NCBI GenBank assembly: GCA_039812685.1
Contig: JBDIBB010000184.1
Location: 1 to 6,987 of the forward strand
Origin: JBDIBB01 sp039812685
Lineage (GTDB): Bacteria > Acidobacteriota > Vicinamibacteria > Vicinamibacterales > JAFNAJ01
Length of the DNA stretch: 6,987 bases
Reading direction: 5' to 3'
Under the pieces are notes generated by a model. The model was given only the letters and a program-made list of their open reading frames with translations. It ran no database searches and was not told the DNA's origin. Position 1 is the stretch's first letter. Each line of letters starts with the position of its first letter. Of this stretch, positions 5,698 to 6,987 are shown piece after piece. The translations under genes were made by a program, and so were the position numbers.

Positions 5698-6281
5698 CGG
5701 CCGTCCTCGCGGCGCCGCTGGTCGAGGATCCAGGTCGCGGCCGCATGGACATGGTCCACCACGGCAGCGGCCGTGACGCCGGCGCGCGGCGTCATCTCCT
5801 CGAACCCTCCGTAGCCGGTCCGCACGAGCAGCCCGCGGGCGCCGCACTGGTTCGCCAGGCCGACGTCGAGCCACTTGTCGCCGACGACGAAGGATCGCGA
5901 CAGGTCGAGGTCGAGATCGCGCGCGGCGCGAAGCGCCATCCCCGGCCTTGGCTTCCGGCACTCGCACGCCAGACGATACTCCGGCACCGAGCCATCGGGG
6001 TGATGGGGACAGTAGTAGACCCCATCCAGGCGCACGCCGCCCTCGGCGAAGCGATCGGCCAGCCACCGGTGCGCCTCCTCGACGAAACGCTCGGGGAACA
6101 TGCCCCGGGCCACGCCGGCCTGGTTGGTCACCATCACCAGCTTGAACCCGGCCGCCTGCAGCACGCGCAACGCGTCGATCGCATACGGGTACACGTGCAG
6201 ACGGTCGAGGCGGCCGATGTAGCCGTGGTCCTCGATCAGCGTGCCGTCGCGATCCACCAGCACCGCTGGATGACCGCTCAT
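5694..6281 (-). CDS. gmhB: D-glycero-beta-D-manno-heptose-1,7-bisphosphate 7-phosphatase
   Basis: Removes the 7-phosphate of heptose 1,7-bisphosphate so RfaE2 can adenylylate the product; a cytoplasmic HAD-superfamily phosphatase. In the 195-residue protein, HAD motif I is VDRDGT (nucleophile Asp10, acid/base Asp12), motif II VTNQAG (Thr52), the motif III lysine lies in CRKPRPG (Lys110), and motif IV is VVGDKWLD (Asp135, Asp139). A zinc loop of the GmhB type is complete: Cys91-Pro-His93 and Cys106-Glu-Cys108. All key residues are present and the length is normal. The ATG at 6281 overlaps the waaF stop (ATGA) and has GGAGG six bases upstream. The related histidinol-phosphate phosphatase has similar motifs, but ADP-heptose neighbours on both sides settle the role. 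Confidence 0.95.
   Translation of the reverse strand: MSGHPAVLVDRDGTLIEDHGYIGRLDRLHVYPYAIDALRVLQAAGFKLVMVTNQAGVARGMFPERFVEEAHRWLADRFAEGGVRLDGVYYCPHHPDGSVPEYRLACECRKPRPGMALRAARDLDLDLSRSFVVGDKWLDVGLANQCGARGLLVRTGYGGFEEMTPRAGVTAAAVVDHVHAAATWILDQRRREDGR
5704..5708 (-). promoter_or_regulatory. Ribosome binding site of rfaE2
   Basis: GAGGA on the minus strand, six bases before ATG 5697 and inside the end of gmhB. It fixes the rfaE2 start at MTPP. Confidence 0.6.
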
Positions 6282-6987
6282 GCGCGTCCTCCGTGCGCCA
6301 GGTACGCGTGAACGGCCTCGAGCACGCGCGCGGGCGTCACGCGCCGCATGCAGCGATGATCGATCGGGCAGGTGCGCAGGTGGCAGGGGCGGCAGAAGAC
6401 GGAAGCCGACACGATGGTGTGCTCTCCGAGAGGCGCGGTCGCGCGCTCGTCCGTGGGCCCGAAGATGGCGACGACCGGCGTGCCCACGGCGCCGGCCACG
6501 TGCATCGCGCCCGAATCGTTGGAGACGACCGCGGCGCACTCGGCCAGCACGGCCGCCAGCAGCGTCAGGTCGGTGCGGCCGACGAGATCGGCGAACGGAA
6601 CGACCCCCGACAGTCCCCCCCGCAACGCCCGGAACGCCGATTCTAGCTCATCGCGCGCGGGGCGGTCGCCGGCGGCGCCCACGATGACGACGCCGACGCC
6701 GTCGCGGACGAGCGCGTCGATCGCGGTGGCGGCGTAGGCGGGTAGCCACCGCTTGGCCTGGCCGAAGGCGGCGCCCGGCGCGAAGCCCACGATCGGCCGC
6801 GACAGGTCGAGCCCGGCCGCGGCCAGGATCTCGCGCGCCGCCCCGCGGGCCGTGTCCGGCACGGCCAGCCGCGGCCACGCCGTCGCCGCATCCCCGGGCA
6901 CCGGGATGCCTGCGCGCTCGAGCAGCCGGAGGTAGTACTGCGAGTGGTGGCGCGAGCTGCCGGGCCCCGCGCGCCGCGGCACCGCGC
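6278..6987 (-). CDS. waaF: Lipopolysaccharide heptosyltransferase II (5' end outside the window)
   Basis: Adds the second heptose from ADP-heptose to heptose I of the LPS inner core (GT9 family). About 235 C-terminal residues are visible; the N-terminal acceptor domain with the catalytic Asp is cut off by the window edge. The GTG at 6982 is almost certainly an internal valine codon, because the visible part already begins at the conserved RRxGPxxxxHxxxYY region. Donor-domain signatures follow: GFAPGAAFGQAKRWLP (Lys77 counted from that valine), VVSNDSGAMHVAGAVGTP with the DSGxxH motif, and IFGPTDERATAPL. The tail has a CxxCxxxxCxxxxxC cluster (C197, C200, C205, C211) as seen in several WaaF proteins. 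Its stop overlaps gmhB. The AKRW motif favours heptosyltransferase II over I. Confidence 0.88.
   Translation of the reverse strand, partial: AVPRRAGPGSSRHHSQYYLRLLERAGIPVPGDAATAWPRLAVPDTARGAAREILAAAGLDLSRPIVGFAPGAAFGQAKRWLPAYAATAIDALVRDGVGVVIVGAAGDRPARDELESAFRALRGGLSGVVPFADLVGRTDLTLLAAVLAECAAVVSNDSGAMHVAGAVGTPVVAIFGPTDERATAPLGEHTIVSASVFCRPCHLRTCPIDHRCMRRVTPARVLEAVHAYLAHGGRA
6288..6292 (-). promoter_or_regulatory. Ribosome binding site of gmhB
   Basis: A full GGAGG on the minus strand, six bases before ATG 6281 and within the last codons of waaF. It confirms the start at MSGHPAVLVDRDGT. Confidence 0.7.

Noticed and set aside
4213..5814. 533-residue plus-strand open frame across the LPS operon
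   Set aside because: It runs antisense to waaC and rfaE2, which have unmistakable motifs; its His/Arg/Gly-rich translation is an artefact of high GC.

Overview
The window is GC-rich DNA carrying two unrelated blocks that meet at a pair of tRNA genes. Heptose-LPS genes show a Gram-negative host. The GC content and the waaF-gmhB-rfaE2-waaC arrangement, with a single-domain adenylyltransferase, would suit Acidobacteriota (Vicinamibacteria-like) or another high-GC, LPS-bearing phylum. That placement is inference only.

Left block, + strand, positions 1-3023: an accessory DNA-modification cassette. It opens with the last 24 codons of an unidentified gene, whose stop overlaps (GTGA) the GTG start of a small unknown gene. 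That small gene appears to change reading frame at a G5 run (382-386). A 91-base gap follows, then three tightly packed genes: a C5-cytosine DNA methyltransferase with a long C-terminal extension (525-1733), an unclassified putative PD-(D/E)XK restriction endonuclease (1756-2604), and a Vsr-type T:G mismatch endonuclease (2601-3023, GTGA overlap). Together they make a type II restriction-modification system with its own mutation repair: the methyltransferase marks self DNA, the nuclease is predicted to cut unmarked DNA, and Vsr repairs the T:G mismatches left when 5-methylcytosine deaminates.

Junction, 3024-3568: a short intergenic stretch with hairpins and a possible minus-strand gene remnant, then tRNA-Asp(GTC) and tRNA-Val(TAC). 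Both tRNAs are on the minus strand, behind a well-formed sigma70-type promoter (TTGACG-N17-TATGAT). The 3' end of tRNA-Asp faces the cassette, as is common for islands inserted at tRNA genes. No integrase and no repeated tRNA end are visible inside the window.

Right block, minus strand, 3569-6987: a compact LPS inner-core heptose operon transcribed waaF (5' end beyond the window), gmhB, rfaE2, waaC, and a small isoprenylcysteine-methyltransferase-like membrane protein. Three of the four gene junctions are ATGA overlaps. GmhB dephosphorylates heptose 1,7-bisphosphate, RfaE2 activates heptose-1-phosphate to ADP-heptose, and WaaC and WaaF transfer heptose I and II onto the Kdo-lipid A core. The heptose isomerase (GmhA) and kinase (HldA) are not in the window.
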